Origin: a virus
Virus record (IMG/VR): IMGVR_UViG_3300013131_004463
Span: 1 to 64,000 of that record
Reading direction: 5' to 3' (one strand)
Length of the DNA: 64,000 nucleotides
Part shown: positions 7,494 to 16,283 of the stretch, one piece after another
How the letters are laid out: every line of letters starts with the position of its first letter
Numbering within the stretch: the first letter of the stretch is position 1
Notes under the pieces: generated by a model
Database searches by the model: none
Told to the model about the DNA's origin: nothing
Seen by the model: only the letters and a program-made list of their open reading frames with translations
Translations under genes and position numbers: made by a program

Positions 7494-8368
7494 CAGATAT
7501 AGATTTTATATTAGCCTACGAACAAAATCCATTAATTTATGATTATATCTATAAAAATGGTACTTTTTACAAAAATAGCACAAATCAAAGACAATATCAT
7601 TTCCCAGAAATAGATTTATTAAAAAATAAATTGGATATAGCAGACCAGAACATAAGTAATAATTCTATTATATATTTTTGCATGAATGAATTTGAAAATT
7701 TATTAAATATTTTAAACAACCATTCTAATAAAAAATATGTTTTACTTGCGGATGGAGGAGATGGGAATGTTGAAAATTTAAAATTATCAGATAATATTTT
7801 ACATGTATATTGCCCAAATTTACCATTTTATAATAATAAGTATAGCCCATTTCCAAGAGGAATTTTAAAAGATAATTATTTAAGAGGCACAAAAGATACA
7901 AAGAACTTAGAAAGATCAAAAAATATATATTGTAATTTTACAGTATATTCTTATTCTAATCACAGAATAAATGATTTTAATTATTGGTATAATTTATCAA
8001 AATCAAATGATTATATAACTATAAAAAAAATAAATCACTCAGACGATCAATCTTACTGGAAAGATTTATATGAACACAAATTTAATATATGCTCATCGCC
8101 AGCTTCAGTCGCAGACAAAAATCAGAATAGAGATACGTATAGACTTTGGGAGACTTTAGTCGCTGGCTGTATTCCAGTAATTAAAAGGAGTAAAATGGCA
8201 GAATTTTTCTATAGTTTAAATTTACCAATATTAATAGTTGATCAATGGGAGGAAGCATCTTTAGATTATTTGAATAAAATTTTACAAGAATTTTCCAATA
8301 AATCTTTAGAAGCCACAAAAGAACAATATTGGATAGATAAATTAAGAGGACACTTTAAACATGAATAA
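7490..8368 (+). CDS. Exostosin-like glycosyltransferase
   Basis: A 292-residue protein. The C-terminal part has the exostosin-family pattern KFNICSSPASVADKNQNRDT then YRLWETLVAGCIPVI at about residues 222-236, equivalent to the conserved donor-binding RLWEAL-GCIPIV block. The N-terminal half (LLADGGDGNVENL, YCPNLPFYNNKYSPFPRG) matches no motif I can name but is consistent with a GT-B domain. Exact sugar unknown. The gene starts inside the last codon of the previous one and overlaps the next by eight bases. Confidence 0.7.
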   Translation: MTDIDFILAYEQNPLIYDYIYKNGTFYKNSTNQRQYHFPEIDLLKNKLDIADQNISNNSIIYFCMNEFENLLNILNNHSNKKYVLLADGGDGNVENLKLSDNILHVYCPNLPFYNNKYSPFPRGILKDNYLRGTKDTKNLERSKNIYCNFTVYSYSNHRINDFNYWYNLSKSNDYITIKKINHSDDQSYWKDLYEHKFNICSSPASVADKNQNRDTYRLWETLVAGCIPVIKRSKMAEFFYSLNLPILIVDQWEEASLDYLNKILQEFSNKSLEATKEQYWIDKLRGHFKHE

Positions 8369-9065
8369 CCCATTTGATTTTTTTGAAGAAATTTATTGTA
8401 TTAATTTAAATTATCGCACAGATAAGTGGAAAGCCTGTTTAGAGCAATTCGAAAAAATAGGCATACACAATAGAGTAGAAAGATTCGAAGCAATAAAATT
8501 TGAAGGATCACATCCATATGTAAATATTCGTTCGGCTGGATGTTTTGCATCTCACAGAGCAGCAATTAACCTAATTAAAGAGCGTAATTTAAATAATGCT
8601 TTAATTTTTGAAGATGATGTAGAATTTGTAAATGATGTAAATAAACATTTATCTTTATCATTAAATGAATTAAAAAAACAAAATTCATGGGATATATTCT
8701 ACTTAGGCATGCATGTTGGAGAAAAAATGGATAATAATAGACCAAATCAAATTGCATTAGAAAGAGTTGATAAAAATTTATTAAAAGTTAACGTAGCTCT
8801 ATGCGCTCACGCTCAAGCGTATAGCAGAGAGGCATCAGAAATCATTAGCGCAAATATTCCAGAGGGCCAAGCCATCATACCTTGGCTTCAAACAAATGAA
8901 AGCGTAGATGGATGGCTAATGAGACATATTTTACCAAGAGGAAAATCATTTTCAACAAATGAAATATTAGCTACTCAGTCTGAATCTTTTTCAGATAATA
9001 ATTTAGTAATGACAAGATTAGATAAATATTTTGTAGAAGCTTTCTATAAATATAGACCAGCATGA
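8361..9065 (+). CDS. Glycosyltransferase family 25 (LPS biosynthesis type)
   Basis: A 234-residue protein with the GT25 signature: EIYCINLNYRTDKW at residues about 9-22, then GCFASHRAAINLIKERN, and the metal-binding ALIFEDDVEFV near residue 85. The C-terminal region with the conserved GWLMRH is present. In bacteria GT25 enzymes add galactose or glucose to lipooligosaccharide. Two further GT25 genes lie at 62019 and 62816 on the other strand, but they resemble each other much more than this one. Confidence 0.85.
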   Translation: MNNPFDFFEEIYCINLNYRTDKWKACLEQFEKIGIHNRVERFEAIKFEGSHPYVNIRSAGCFASHRAAINLIKERNLNNALIFEDDVEFVNDVNKHLSLSLNELKKQNSWDIFYLGMHVGEKMDNNRPNQIALERVDKNLLKVNVALCAHAQAYSREASEIISANIPEGQAIIPWLQTNESVDGWLMRHILPRGKSFSTNEILATQSESFSDNNLVMTRLDKYFVEAFYKYRPA

Positions 9066-9874
9066 TTACTTTTTCTAAACTTGGTCATTTGGGCGCAATT
9101 GGGAATCAACTTTTTCAATATTCTGCATTATATTCTATTGGCAAATTAAATGATTATAATATTAAGATACCAGATACAAAAGAACATTTTTGCGAAGGCA
9201 CAAAAAGAATCCAGCATTATTTTTTGAATTGTTTTAAGAATATTTACGCAGAAGTTTTAAATGAGAATGATTTAAATTCTGTAAAACATAAGGTTGATTG
9301 GGGATATCCCGCGCTTTTTAATCCAGAAGTATTAAGAATACCAGACAATACAGATCTAGAAGGTTATTTTCAATCATACAAGTTCTTTGAAAATTGTAAA
9401 AATGATTTATTAGATCAATTTAAATTTAAAGATTCAATAATAGATAAAGTCCATAAAAAATATAATTTTAATTTTAATGATTTTTCTTCTGTTCATTTAA
9501 GGTGCGGAGACTATATTGGTAGGGATAATCACCATCCAATAATGAATAAAAATTACTATCAAAAAGCATTTCAAATAATAAATGCTTCTAACTATTTAGT
9601 CTTTTCAGATACAATTGATTATGCAAAACAAATTTTTAGTGAATTTAAAGATATTAATTTTATATACATAGAAAATAATCATGCATTTGAAGACATGTAT
9701 CTTATGTCTAGTTGTCAAAATAATATCTTAGCTAATAGTAGTTTTGCTTGGTGGTCTGCATATATAAATAAAAATAATAATAAAGTTGTTGCACCCTCAA
9801 ATTGGTTTGGACCAGCTTATAATGGCCAATGGAAAATTGATGATCTTATGCCTAATAATTGGATTGTAATATGA
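9062..9874 (+). CDS. Alpha-1,2-fucosyltransferase-like (GT11)
   Basis: A 270-residue protein with the three GT11 motifs: the N-terminal GAIGNQLFQYSALYSIG, the GDP-binding SVHLRCGDYIG near residues 142-152 (HxRxGD-like), and ILANSSFAWWSAYIN near residue 225. GT11 enzymes use GDP-fucose or a related GDP-6-deoxyhexose. This fits the GDP-mannose 4,6-dehydratase encoded in the same cassette, although no clear GDP-fucose synthase follows it. It is coupled to the next gene by an ATGA overlap. Confidence 0.85.
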   Translation: MITFSKLGHLGAIGNQLFQYSALYSIGKLNDYNIKIPDTKEHFCEGTKRIQHYFLNCFKNIYAEVLNENDLNSVKHKVDWGYPALFNPEVLRIPDNTDLEGYFQSYKFFENCKNDLLDQFKFKDSIIDKVHKKYNFNFNDFSSVHLRCGDYIGRDNHHPIMNKNYYQKAFQIINASNYLVFSDTIDYAKQIFSEFKDINFIYIENNHAFEDMYLMSSCQNNILANSSFAWWSAYINKNNNKVVAPSNWFGPAYNGQWKIDDLMPNNWIVI

Positions 9875-10740
9875 GTAGAGTAACTTGGAATATTTTAGAT
9901 GGTCATTTTGCGCATGAGAAATATTCAGTAGCCGGAAGAGATGCTGAATATGTAAATTGGGATAGAGAATTAAAAGATTTAAATAATCCAACATTCTATT
10001 CTCATATGGAAATGTTTAAAATAGATCAATTAAATACTCCTAAAGAAAATTCATATGGATTAATTTTTGAATCAAGAGGTATTGATTTGCAAACATATAA
10101 TTCTGCAGAACAATTGATTCCTAAATTTAACAAAGTATTTACTCATAATTCTGAATATTTAAAAAAGTACGAAAATTGTAAATGGATTCCAGGAGGAGGA
10201 ATTTGGGTAGGCGGAAGAAAAGATACTCCTCATGCAGAAGGCGAAATAAAAATGCAAGATAAAAATAAATTATGCTCCATGGTTTCATCTAATAAGCAAA
10301 TGTGCAGAGGTCATTTAACTAGATTACAAATAATGAATCTCGTAAAAGATAATACTAAAATAGATAAGTTTTTTGGAGTAGGCGGACCAAATGATAATTC
10401 TGGATGGATACCAATTTTTAGATCTTTAAAAGACTATATGTTTTCTATAGTTATTGAAAATTATATAGACGAGTTATATATAACAGAAAGAATATTAAAT
10501 TGTTTCGCTACTGGTACAATTCCAATATATTTAGGGGCATCAAATATAGGTCAAATTTTTAATATAGATGGAATTATTCATCTAAATTCATTAAATAGCA
10601 TGGAACAATTTAACTATTTAATTGAAAATTTAACCTCAGAGTATTATTATAATAGAATGGATGCAATTAAAGATAATTTTGAAAGATGTTTAAGATATAA
10701 ATCAATAGAAGATTATATATATATAAATTACCTAAAATGA
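9871..10740 (+). CDS. Alpha-1,3-fucosyltransferase-like (GT10)
   Basis: A 289-residue protein from the ATG at 9871, which overlaps the previous stop as ATGA. The C-terminal donor-binding block is clear: MFSIVIENYIDELYITERIL, then CFATGTIPIYLGASNI, the GT10 signature for GDP-fucose use. The N-terminal acceptor region is short and unlike the mammalian enzymes, as in bacterial homologues such as that of Helicobacter. Adjacent GT11 and GT10 genes suggest a difucosylated or similarly branched structure. A longer reading from a TTG at 9859 is possible but less likely. Confidence 0.8.
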   Translation: MSRVTWNILDGHFAHEKYSVAGRDAEYVNWDRELKDLNNPTFYSHMEMFKIDQLNTPKENSYGLIFESRGIDLQTYNSAEQLIPKFNKVFTHNSEYLKKYENCKWIPGGGIWVGGRKDTPHAEGEIKMQDKNKLCSMVSSNKQMCRGHLTRLQIMNLVKDNTKIDKFFGVGGPNDNSGWIPIFRSLKDYMFSIVIENYIDELYITERILNCFATGTIPIYLGASNIGQIFNIDGIIHLNSLNSMEQFNYLIENLTSEYYYNRMDAIKDNFERCLRYKSIEDYIYINYLK

Positions 10741-11504
10741 ATCAAACAAGTATTAGTGATACTCAGAGATATAAAAATGCATGTAAAATGGCAACTATAA
10801 GTGATTTTCATTTTGATTTTTTTAAAAAAGATCAAGCCTATACAGAGATATTAGAGCACGTAAATCAAGAACAAGGTCAAATGTATAAAGATTATCTAGA
10901 CATACATTTTGCCGATTACAAAACTAAATTAGATAAGTTTAAAGAAAATGATATTTATGGTGGCCCAGCGATTTTTAATTATGGTGATTTAGGATTAATA
11001 TCACCAACAACATTAAGATATATTAAAGTATTATCAGATCTAAAAAATTTATATGGATCATTAGATAATTTTAATATTATAGAAATTGGCGTTGGGTATG
11101 GTGGTCAATGCAAGATCATAAGCGATTTTTTTAATATCAGTAAATATTATTTAGTTGATTTAGATGAGGCAACAGATTTAGCACTAAAATACCTTAATAA
11201 ACTTAATGTTAAAAATGTAGAACCAATTAGATTTGATGAAATACAGAATAAAGATTTGAAATTTGACTTAATTATAAGCAATTATGCTTTTACAGAATTA
11301 AACAGAGATATTCAAGATATATATCTAAGTAATATACTTACAAAATCTACGAGAGGCTATATGACCTGCAATTTTATTAGTCAATACTGTAATATTAATT
11401 CTTATTCTCTTCAAGAGTTAGAATTGCAGCTGAAACAATTTAATTTTAAAAAATTTCAAGAATTTCCATTAACTCATAAAGATAATCTAATTCTTTGCTG
11501 GTAA
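10737..11504 (+). CDS. Putative sugar O-methyltransferase
   Basis: A 255-residue protein resembling the family annotated as putative sugar O-methyltransferase in polysaccharide loci. The N-terminal half has GGPAIFNYGDLGLISPTTLR, which precedes the SAM loop NIIEIGVGYGGQCKIISDFF at about residues 114-133, then YYLVDLDEATDLA and LIISNYAFTELNRD. Methylation of a terminal sugar often ends or caps a glycan. It sits between the fucosyltransferase-like and GT2-like genes and starts at an ATGA overlap. Confidence 0.75.
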   Translation: MNQTSISDTQRYKNACKMATISDFHFDFFKKDQAYTEILEHVNQEQGQMYKDYLDIHFADYKTKLDKFKENDIYGGPAIFNYGDLGLISPTTLRYIKVLSDLKNLYGSLDNFNIIEIGVGYGGQCKIISDFFNISKYYLVDLDEATDLALKYLNKLNVKNVEPIRFDEIQNKDLKFDLIISNYAFTELNRDIQDIYLSNILTKSTRGYMTCNFISQYCNINSYSLQELELQLKQFNFKKFQEFPLTHKDNLILCW

Positions 11505-11509
11505 AAAAT

Positions 11510-12211
11510 ATGGACTTTACTTTTGGCATTATAACGACCAAGCAAAATCCAGAATTGGAATTAGAAACAATTATCTCATCTATTAAAAACTTATTAATAC
11601 CAAATTATGAGATATTAATAATAGGCGGAAGCGCAAGTAAGCAAATAGAAAATATAAAAATCTTTTCATTTGATGAAAACCCAAATGGAGCATGGATTAC
11701 AAAAAAGAAAAATTTAATAACACAAAATGCTAAATATGATAATATTGTTTATATGCATGATTATATTATTTTTGATAAAGATTGGTATATAAATTTTTTA
11801 AATTTTGGTAATAATTTTAAAGTATGTATGAATCAAATAATAAATTTAGACGGCACAAGATTTAGAGATTGGACGCTCTGGGCAGAATCCGCAGAACAAG
11901 TAGGTATACCTAATCCATATTATTTAATACCTTATAGCATAAAAAATCTTTCTAAATTAATGTATTTCTCTGGAGCATATTGGGTTGCAAAAAAGAATGT
12001 TATGGAAGAGTTTCCATTAAATGAAAATCTATTTTGGGGCCAAGGAGAAGATGTAGAATGGTCTAAAAGAATTAGAGAAAAATATAATTTCTCTATTAAT
12101 CAAAATTCAATAGTTAGACTTTTAAAGTATAAAAATCCAGCCTTTTTAAGCTGCAATAACTTAGAAAAAATTAAAGAGATAAACGAAATAAAACAATATA
12201 ATAATATATGA
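11510..12211 (+). CDS. Glycosyltransferase family 2-like
   Basis: A 233-residue protein from the ATG at 11510 (238 from a TTG at 11495, which lies inside the previous gene). It has a GT-A Rossmann start (DFTFGIITTKQNPELE, YEILIIGGSA), KKKNLITQNAKYDNIVYMHD with an acidic site, and the C-terminal LFWGQGEDVEWSKRIREKY motif typical of GT2 enzymes with a galactosyltransferase-type (GT7-like) C-terminal segment. The catalytic base is probably in the GED. Stop and next start overlap as ATGA. Confidence 0.7.
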   Translation: MDFTFGIITTKQNPELELETIISSIKNLLIPNYEILIIGGSASKQIENIKIFSFDENPNGAWITKKKNLITQNAKYDNIVYMHDYIIFDKDWYINFLNFGNNFKVCMNQIINLDGTRFRDWTLWAESAEQVGIPNPYYLIPYSIKNLSKLMYFSGAYWVAKKNVMEEFPLNENLFWGQGEDVEWSKRIREKYNFSINQNSIVRLLKYKNPAFLSCNNLEKIKEINEIKQYNNI

Positions 12212-13164
12212 ATAAAGAAATAACGATAAATTATCTTCCTCATGGAAGATTTAGATATACTCCACATTTTGTTAATGAAATAATCAAAGTTAAAAATTCA
12301 GTTAAAGATTTAATTAAAATAAATTTGATGTTTTCTCATCCATTTAATGAAGAATGGCAAAAAATTGTAGATTTTTTAAAAAATCATGGAATATATTCTG
12401 AGTATTTTGTAACAGATGGCGGTCATTATATGACTAAAATAAAAACAGCTTCAGAAAATAGTGGAAAATATGCCATAAAATACGATGAAGATATCTTTTT
12501 AAATGCAAAAGGATGGGAGTATTTTCTAGAAAATTCAAAAGTTTTAGAAAATGATGAAAATCTTTTCCTTGCCCCAATTATCACAAATGGAATACCAACA
12601 GTTGATATTTTTATAGAGCAATTTTTTGACGAAAAAGCTAAAAAAGAAATTCATGATTTATTCTTAAAAGTACCATTTGCAAATGAATGGGGAGTTGATT
12701 ATTCTAGTTTAAGAAAATATGTAACAGAAGCAAGCGAATGGATTCCAGATAATTTTTATGAAGGAGTTAAAGGAATAAATCATCATTACAAAGGAATACA
12801 TCCTATTCGTTTATCTGGAGAAGCTCAATACTATATGGTAAATTATATACTAAATAATTTTGAAAGATTTATCGAGCCAAAAAATTATTCCATCTCCGAA
12901 GTTAAGAGACCATATCATTGTAATGGAATTATGATGATAAAGAATGAAACATGGAAAAAAATTCTTTATAATCAGTCTCTTTTTAGAGATGATTTTGACG
13001 AAGTTCCATTTAACTTATACAGAGAATCTAATAATTTAAAAATGTTATTTATTAATAACTGCTTTGCAGTTCATCCGTCTTATAATACAATTGATGGAAA
13101 AGGTTTTTTTTATACTCATCTTTCAGATGCATTCTTTAATTATCCATATTTTACTAAAAATTAA
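12208..13164 (+). CDS. Glycosyltransferase-like protein
   Basis: A 318-residue protein of no family I can name with certainty. The N-terminal region looks like a GT-A domain (KINLMFSHPFNEEWQKIV, SGKYAIKYDEDIFLNAKGWE, where DED may bind metal). FLAPIITNGIPTVDIF and the C-terminal HCNGIMMIKNETWKKI resemble the acceptor half of small glycosyltransferases. Context and the DED motif suggest sugar transfer, but a different function cannot be excluded. The TAATG junction with the next gene indicates coupled translation. Confidence 0.5.
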   Translation: MNKEITINYLPHGRFRYTPHFVNEIIKVKNSVKDLIKINLMFSHPFNEEWQKIVDFLKNHGIYSEYFVTDGGHYMTKIKTASENSGKYAIKYDEDIFLNAKGWEYFLENSKVLENDENLFLAPIITNGIPTVDIFIEQFFDEKAKKEIHDLFLKVPFANEWGVDYSSLRKYVTEASEWIPDNFYEGVKGINHHYKGIHPIRLSGEAQYYMVNYILNNFERFIEPKNYSISEVKRPYHCNGIMMIKNETWKKILYNQSLFRDDFDEVPFNLYRESNNLKMLFINNCFAVHPSYNTIDGKGFFYTHLSDAFFNYPYFTKN

Positions 13165-13808
13165 TGAAGAATGTTTGCTTTTATCATTTAGCAACAATAG
13201 GCAACTATCAAAAGATTACTAATGACATCTTTGCTTTATTAGATAAAAGTAGATTATATGAAAAATTAGATCATATATTTATTAATATAGCTGGAAATGA
13301 AAAAGTTATATTACCAAATAAAGAAAAAATTTCAATTTTTCAAGAAATAGCAGAATTAAATGAATTTGAATTTAGTTCTATAAATAGAATCAAAAAATAT
13401 GCAGACTTAGACTCAGACGAATCTAATATACTATATCTTCAAACGTTAGGATGTACGGCAGAATATAATATATGTATAAACGAAAGAAGAGATTATATGT
13501 TATATTTTAATATAGAAAAATATCAAAAAGCTTTAGATTCTTTAAAAGAAAACGATGCAATAAGCGTTGATCTTGTAGATTACCCAGTAAAACATTTTTC
13601 TGGTAATATTTGGTGGTCAAAATCATCTCATATTAAAAAATTGCCATATCCAGTAGAGTTGCCTTTTATATTTAGCGAAAGACATAAATGTGAATTTTGG
13701 ATATGCAGTAATCCAAATGGAAAATACGAAACAATGCATCAAACAAATATAAATGTACACGCAAGACATTTAAATAGATATCCTAGAGAGAAATACGCAA
13801 ATGATTAA
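13164..13808 (+). CDS. Glycosyltransferase-like protein of polysaccharide loci
   Basis: A 214-residue protein. HFSGNIWWSKSSHIKKLPYP near residues 148-167 resembles the conserved HFSGNFWWA block of small uncharacterised glycosyltransferases in capsule and O-antigen clusters. The N-terminus (VCFYHLATIGNYQKI) looks like a nucleotide-sugar-binding start, and LYLQTLGCT recurs in that family. The gene overlaps the following one by eight bases. The family link comes from motif memory only; donor unknown. Confidence 0.55.
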   Translation: MKNVCFYHLATIGNYQKITNDIFALLDKSRLYEKLDHIFINIAGNEKVILPNKEKISIFQEIAELNEFEFSSINRIKKYADLDSDESNILYLQTLGCTAEYNICINERRDYMLYFNIEKYQKALDSLKENDAISVDLVDYPVKHFSGNIWWSKSSHIKKLPYPVELPFIFSERHKCEFWICSNPNGKYETMHQTNINVHARHLNRYPREKYAND

Positions 13809-15177
13809 ATTAATAGTTTTTGATCTTGATGGGGTATTAATTGACGCCAGAGAAATCCATTATGAAGCACTCAATAGAGCTATAGCTTTAATAGGAAAAG
13901 ATTTCATAATAAACAAAGAAGAGCATTTATCTACATATGATGGTTTACCAACTAAGAAAAAACTAGAATTACTTTCTAAAAATAAAAATTTACCAACAGA
14001 TAAACATAGTTTGATTTGGGATAATAAACAAAAATTTACAATAGAAGTAATTAACGAAACAGTAAAAGAAGACGAAAGAATTAAGTCTATACTAAAAGAA
14101 TTAAAAAAAAGTGGATATAAAATATATGTAGCATCTAATTCTATCAAAGAAACCATAAAAACTATATTGTTAAAAAAAGGGTTTATGGAGTATATTGATA
14201 ACTATTATTCTAATGAAGATGTTAAAAATCCTAAACCTAAAGCTGAAATATATTTAAAATGCATGATTGATGCTGGAGTTGATCCAGATGAATGTTTAAT
14301 AGTTGAAGATTCAATAGTAGGTAGAAAAGCCGCTGTAAAATCTGGAGGAAATCTGCATCCAGTACTAAACGCAAATGATATTAATCTAGAAACAATAATA
14401 GATAATATTAATAAAATCAATAATAATAAAATAATGAAGCCAAAATGGAAAGACGATAAAATGAAAGTATTAATTCCAATGGCTGGCGCAGGAACTAGAT
14501 TCGAAAAAGCTGGCTATACATTTCCTAAACCACTCATAGAAGTAAGAGGTAAACCAATGATTCAAGTTGTTATTGATTCTATTGGGATTGATGCAAAGCA
14601 CGTATTTATAGCTCAAAAAAGTCATTATGAAAAATATAATTTAAAAGATACATTAAATTTAATTAGTCCAAATTGCGAGATTGCTTTAACAGATGAGCTA
14701 ACTGAAGGAGCAGCATGCACAACTCTTTTAGCTAAAGAATATATTAATACAGACCAACCACTTCTTATTGCTAATTCAGATCAATATGTAGATTGGGATA
14801 GTAATGAATTCATGTACTCTATGATGGCAGATAATATAGATGCAGGTATTCTAGTTTTTGAGTCAACCCATCCTAAATGGAGTTTTGCTAAATTAGACGA
14901 AAATGGTTTTGTATCAGAGGTTGCAGAAAAAAAACCAATAAGTAATTTAGCTACAGTAGGTATATATTTCTGGAAAAAAGGTTCAGATTATGTTAAATAT
15001 GCAGAAAAAATGATATCTAGAAATATTAGAGTTAATAATGAATTTTATGTTTGTCCAGTATTTAATCAAGCAATTCAAGATGGTAAAAAAATAAAAATTT
15101 TTAAAATTGATAATGATAAAATGTGGGGAATTGGAACTCCAGAAGATTTAAATTACTTTTTGGAGAATAATAAATAA
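13801..15177 (+). CDS. HAD phosphatase fused to sugar-phosphate nucleotidyltransferase
   Basis: A 458-residue two-domain enzyme. Residues 1-205 form a HAD-family hydrolase with the nucleophile motif LIVFDLDGVLIDA (Asp8 and Asp10), a conserved Lys region (NPKPKAEIY) and the acidic motif CLIVEDSIVGRKAAV. Residues about 221-458 form a nucleotidyltransferase: MKVLIPMAGAGTRFEKAGY, the Lys of FPKPLIEVRGKPM, and ANSDQYVDWD as the metal site. It would make an NDP-sugar and remove a phosphate from a precursor, possibly heptose-like or sialic-acid-like logic. A Met at residue 221 (14461) could serve as an internal start for the second domain alone. Confidence 0.8.
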   Translation: MIKLIVFDLDGVLIDAREIHYEALNRAIALIGKDFIINKEEHLSTYDGLPTKKKLELLSKNKNLPTDKHSLIWDNKQKFTIEVINETVKEDERIKSILKELKKSGYKIYVASNSIKETIKTILLKKGFMEYIDNYYSNEDVKNPKPKAEIYLKCMIDAGVDPDECLIVEDSIVGRKAAVKSGGNLHPVLNANDINLETIIDNINKINNNKIMKPKWKDDKMKVLIPMAGAGTRFEKAGYTFPKPLIEVRGKPMIQVVIDSIGIDAKHVFIAQKSHYEKYNLKDTLNLISPNCEIALTDELTEGAACTTLLAKEYINTDQPLLIANSDQYVDWDSNEFMYSMMADNIDAGILVFESTHPKWSFAKLDENGFVSEVAEKKPISNLATVGIYFWKKGSDYVKYAEKMISRNIRVNNEFYVCPVFNQAIQDGKKIKIFKIDNDKMWGIGTPEDLNYFLENNK

Positions 15178-15179
15178 TT

Positions 15180-15803
15180 ATGAATATAATACAATCAAAC
15201 TATCATCCAGAATGGCAAATTAATAGATTAATATTTATATTAAAAAAATACGGAGAAGATTTTTTTAAAAATAAAACAATTTTAGAATTAGGCTGCTTCA
15301 ATGGATATTTTGGAGAATCATTTAGACTACTTGGTGCAAACGTGTTATCTGTAGAAGGAAGAGAAGAGAACGTTCAAAATATAAAAATTAATTATCCTAA
15401 CCTTAATATTATTTGTAAAGATCTAGATACAAAAGATTGGGATTTTGATAATTATGATATAATTATAAATTTTGGTTTATTCTATCATCTTGAAAAATAT
15501 CATCAAGAACATTTAATAAATTGTATTGACCATTCAAAATTAATGTTGTTTGAAACAGTTATATTTGATTCTAATCAACCCGAAATTTATATGAATTCAG
15601 AACAAGGAATTGATCAATCTTTATCAAATAAAGGCGGTGTTCCAAGCGTTTCTTATGTGGAAAATATTTTTAAAAATAAAAAATGTAAATATCAAAAGTA
15701 TAGTGATTCTGTATTAAATGGAGGTGGACATTCTTACGATTGGGAAGAACGTAATACAAAAACGCTTTGTTCATCTTGCAGAAAATTTTGGATTGTTGAA
15801 TAA
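15180..15803 (+). CDS. Class I SAM-dependent methyltransferase
   Basis: A 207-residue protein with the SAM-binding loop ILELGCFNGYFGESFRLLG at about residues 35-53, followed by VLSVEGREENVQNIK and IIINFGLFYHLEKYHQEH. The C-terminal half has YVENIFKNKKCKYQKYSD and a Cys-rich end (TLCSSCRKFW). It is probably a small-molecule or sugar methyltransferase given the setting. It begins two bases after the previous stop and is followed by a heptamer repeat. Confidence 0.7.
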   Translation: MNIIQSNYHPEWQINRLIFILKKYGEDFFKNKTILELGCFNGYFGESFRLLGANVLSVEGREENVQNIKINYPNLNIICKDLDTKDWDFDNYDIIINFGLFYHLEKYHQEHLINCIDHSKLMLFETVIFDSNQPEIYMNSEQGIDQSLSNKGGVPSVSYVENIFKNKKCKYQKYSDSVLNGGGHSYDWEERNTKTLCSSCRKFWIVE

Positions 15804-15810
15804 ATATTTT

Positions 15811-15842
15811 TATTATATATTATATATTATATATTATATATT
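15811..15842 (+). repeat. Tandem TTATATA heptamer repeat
   Basis: About four perfect copies of a seven-base unit in the short gap before the GDPD-like gene. On the minus strand the unit reads TATAATA, the same as the array at 62765. It may act as a promoter-like or DNA-bending spacer, or arise by slippage. Confidence 0.7.
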
Positions 15843-15854
15843 GATACAATTAAT

Positions 15855-16283
15855 ATGAAAATAATATCCCACAGAGGAAATTTAAATGGTGAAAATTTAT
15901 CTACTGAAAATTCTATACCAGCAATTAATATAGCCTTATATCATGGATTTGACGTAGAAATAGATGTATGGTATAAAAACCACAATTGGTTCCTTGGTCA
16001 CGATAAACCTCAGCATCTTATAGAAGAATCTTTCTTACAAAATAAAAAATTATGGTGTCACGCAAAGAATCTAGAGGCTTTAAATTTTATGTTAAAAAAC
16101 AAATCAATACATTGTTTTTGGCATCAAAATGATGATTTTACAATAACTTCAAAAGGATATATTTGGACATATCCAAATAAAATTACCAGAGAAAATTCAG
16201 TAATAGTATTAAATAACAAAAAAGATAAGATTCCAAAAAAATGTTTTGGTATATGTACAGATTTTCCATTAAAATATATTTAA
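15855..16283 (+). CDS. Glycerophosphodiester phosphodiesterase-like protein
   Basis: A 142-residue protein with the start of a GDPD TIM barrel: SHRGNLNGENLSTENSIPAI, which matches the catalytic HRG and EN pattern, then GFDVEIDVWYKN with the metal-binding Glu and Asp, and FLGHDKPQHL with the HD pair. It ends FWHQNDDFTITSKGYIWTYP. At 142 residues it is much shorter than typical GDPDs (about 240), a compact type seen in polysaccharide loci. It may hydrolyse a phosphodiester in a glycan or glycerol-linked intermediate; this is inferred. Its stop overlaps the next ATG (TAATG). Confidence 0.65.
   Translation: MKIISHRGNLNGENLSTENSIPAINIALYHGFDVEIDVWYKNHNWFLGHDKPQHLIEESFLQNKKLWCHAKNLEALNFMLKNKSIHCFWHQNDDFTITSKGYIWTYPNKITRENSVIVLNNKKDKIPKKCFGICTDFPLKYI

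Noticed and set aside
15811-15842. CRISPR-like repeat array
   Set aside because: The units are adjacent heptamers without spacers, and no Cas genes are present.
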